From contig RFSU01000106.1 in NCBI GenBank assembly GCA_009923795.1, positions 1 to 8,099 on the forward strand: 8,099 nt of DNA. The letters are read 5' to 3'. The position numbers and the translations under genes were made by a program. The stretch is from Sphingomonadaceae bacterium. GTDB lineage: Bacteria; Pseudomonadota; Alphaproteobacteria; Sphingomonadales; Sphingomonadaceae. Shown piece after piece: positions 7,016-8,099 of this stretch. The first letter of the stretch is position 1, and each line of letters opens with the position of its first letter. The notes below the pieces were generated by a model. The model was not told where the DNA came from, made no database searches, and saw only the letters and a program-made list of their open reading frames with translations.

Positions 7016-7093
7016 ATCAGTCAGAGTCAGTGCAAACCCGCGCCACGCCTTAAGATCGCACTATTTGCGCAAAGCACGCGTCACAGCCAACTT

Positions 7094-7098
7094 AGGGA
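7094..7098 (+). promoter_or_regulatory. Ribosome-binding site fixing the IclR regulator start
   Basis: AGGGA lies eight bases before ATG 7107. The frame extends upstream to a TTG at 7065 and has another ATG at 7122, but neither has a comparable site at the right distance. Confidence 0.55.
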
Positions 7099-7106
7099 AA
7101 GTCCTG

Positions 7107-7952
7107 ATGAGAAACATTGTCATGCCTGCCAACAGCGACGCCACGCGCCGCCCTTCCACGCGGGTCGCGCAGCCCAAGGATGACGCGCGGTCCCCCAGCA
7201 TCAGGCCCGTGCCCGCCGTCAAGCGCGGCATTGAGATTCTTTTTCACATGGCCAAGGTAGGGGAGCCGCATGGCGTCTCGCGCATCGCGCGTGACCTGGG
7301 CATCCTGCCGAGCAGTTGCCTGCACATACTGCGCGAGCTGGTCGGCGGCGGCCTAGCGCAGTTCGATCCGCTGCGCAAGACATATTCCCTCGGCCTCGGC
7401 CTTCTCACCCTGTCACGCGCAGTGCACGGCAAGGACGCAATGGTCCAGTTGTCGCAGGGGCACCTTGAAAATATCGCGCGCAAATTCGGTGTCAAGGCGA
7501 CAGCCAGCGTGTACGACGGCCAGGGCCACATCGTCGTGGTTGCGTCAACGCAGAATGACGACGACGTGCACATCCACATTCCCGTCGGGCGCCGCGTGCC
7601 AATGCTGGCAAGCGCAACGGGGCGATTGCTCGCGGCCTACGGCGACTGGTCAGCGACGCAGCTGAAAGAGGCGTTCGACAAGGTGCACTGGCAAAATTCG
7701 GTGGGCTTTAGGCGCTGGCAGGCCGAAGTGGCGCAGGTGCGCGACAGTGGCATGGCTTTTGATGAAGGGTGCTACCGCAAAGGCATCACCATAATCGCGG
7801 CGCCCGTGTTTGGCGCAGACGGCGTAGCTGACAAATTCATCGGTGCACTTGCCATCACAGGCCAGTTGAATGCTAGGTCGCGACGCGAACTCACGCAGTC
7901 GCTGAAAGACGCGGCGGCGGAGATCAGCCGCGGGCTGGGGTTCGATGGATAA
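7107..7952 (+). CDS. IclR-family transcriptional regulator
   Basis: From ATG 7107 the product is 281 residues, slightly longer than the usual 250-270 because of a polar Arg/Pro-rich N-terminal tail of about 33 residues. The winged helix-turn-helix follows: VPAVKRGIEILFHMA (35-49), VSRIARDLGILPSSCLHILREL (57-78, containing the recognition helix) and GGLAQFDPLRKTYSLGLGLLTL (81-102). The C-terminal effector-binding domain runs from about 115 to 275, with GRRVPMLASATGRLLAAY (161-178), GMAFDEGCY (215-223) and IIAAPVFGADG (229-239). IclR proteins act as dimers or tetramers that bind a small aromatic or aliphatic acid or a metabolite and repress or activate nearby genes. Divergent position beside the operon and the paired palindromes between them make it the probable local regulator. 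A start at TTG 7065 would add 14 residues and is less likely. No clear promoter for this gene was found. Confidence 0.93.
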   Translation: MRNIVMPANSDATRRPSTRVAQPKDDARSPSIRPVPAVKRGIEILFHMAKVGEPHGVSRIARDLGILPSSCLHILRELVGGGLAQFDPLRKTYSLGLGLLTLSRAVHGKDAMVQLSQGHLENIARKFGVKATASVYDGQGHIVVVASTQNDDDVHIHIPVGRRVPMLASATGRLLAAYGDWSATQLKEAFDKVHWQNSVGFRRWQAEVAQVRDSGMAFDEGCYRKGITIIAAPVFGADGVADKFIGALAITGQLNARSRRELTQSLKDAAAEISRGLGFDG

Positions 7953-8099
7953 GAGTTGAATAAGGCCAAATGGGCAGTACTCGTTACGGCAGTTAGGGAG
8001 CAGGTCAACTAACATATTGAGTCAGTAGTGTCCCAACGTTTTCACATTAGGTGCCCAATGCATTTCAAAAAGGAAGGGGGCTTATGCAGGCTCATCGTT
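7953..8099. other. AT-richer intergenic stretch with possible start of a further gene
   Basis: No complete gene or convincing terminator is seen after the regulator. GGAAGGGGG (8072-8080) precedes an ATG at 8084 on the plus strand that opens a frame reading Met-Gln-Ala-His-Arg before the window ends. Upstream of it the short motif CCCAA recurs (8032-8036 and 8054-8058), with similar flanks (GTGTCCCAA and GGTGCCCAA). The layout of short repeats, then a strong ribosome-binding site, then an N-terminus rich in basic residues could be the end of an IS21-like element. With five codons visible this is only a suggestion. Confidence 0.3.

Noticed and set aside
7001..7029. Promoter for the IclR regulator around palindrome B on the plus strand
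   Set aside because: TTGTC-like -35 candidates have no acceptable -10 box at 16-18 bases, so I could not place a promoter even though one must be nearby.
7954..8010. AGTTGA and TCAACT as arms of a terminator after the regulator
   Set aside because: The arms are six A/T-rich pairs separated by about 45 bases and there is no following T-run, so a chance match is likely.

Overview
This window looks like a catabolic gene cluster from a beta-proteobacterium of the order Burkholderiales, close to Bordetella, Achromobacter, Variovorax or Polaromonas. The support is high-GC DNA, two Bug-type (tripartite tricarboxylate transporter-like) periplasmic receptors embedded in an acyl-CoA operon, and a divergent IclR-type regulator. 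This combination is typical of that order. The species cannot be read from the sequence.

Layout. Seven genes run leftward on the minus strand from base 6920 to beyond base 1. In transcription order they are a class III (CaiB/BaiF) CoA-transferase, a short-chain dehydrogenase/reductase, a first Bug receptor, an Amidohydro_2 (ACMSD-like) metal hydrolase or decarboxylase, a second Bug receptor, an acyl-CoA dehydrogenase and a crotonase-fold protein. The crotonase gene is cut by the left edge. Gaps are 4 to 27 bases or 4-base overlaps, so this is almost certainly one operon. An IclR-family regulator (7107-7952) is transcribed the other way. The 186-base AT-rich region between it and the operon holds two matching 14-base palindromes. 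One sits directly after the -10 box of a predicted operon promoter. After the regulator (7953-8099) no complete gene is seen. The last bases may begin another gene or an insertion sequence.

How the genes fit together (inference). A carboxylic acid would be bound in the periplasm by the Bug receptors and imported. It would be made into a CoA thioester by the CoA-transferase, desaturated by the acyl-CoA dehydrogenase, processed by the crotonase-like enzyme and oxidised by the dehydrogenase. The amidohydrolase would open, hydrolyse or decarboxylate an intermediate. The IclR protein would control the operon in response to a pathway compound. The substrate is not identifiable from sequence.

Main oddities. 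The acyl-CoA dehydrogenase gene carries an in-frame TGA at 953-955 that splits an otherwise full-length protein. The crotonase lacks both usual catalytic glutamates. The amidohydrolase has Asn where its family normally has a catalytic or metal-binding Asp. No membrane subunits (TctA/TctB type) accompany the two receptors within the window.
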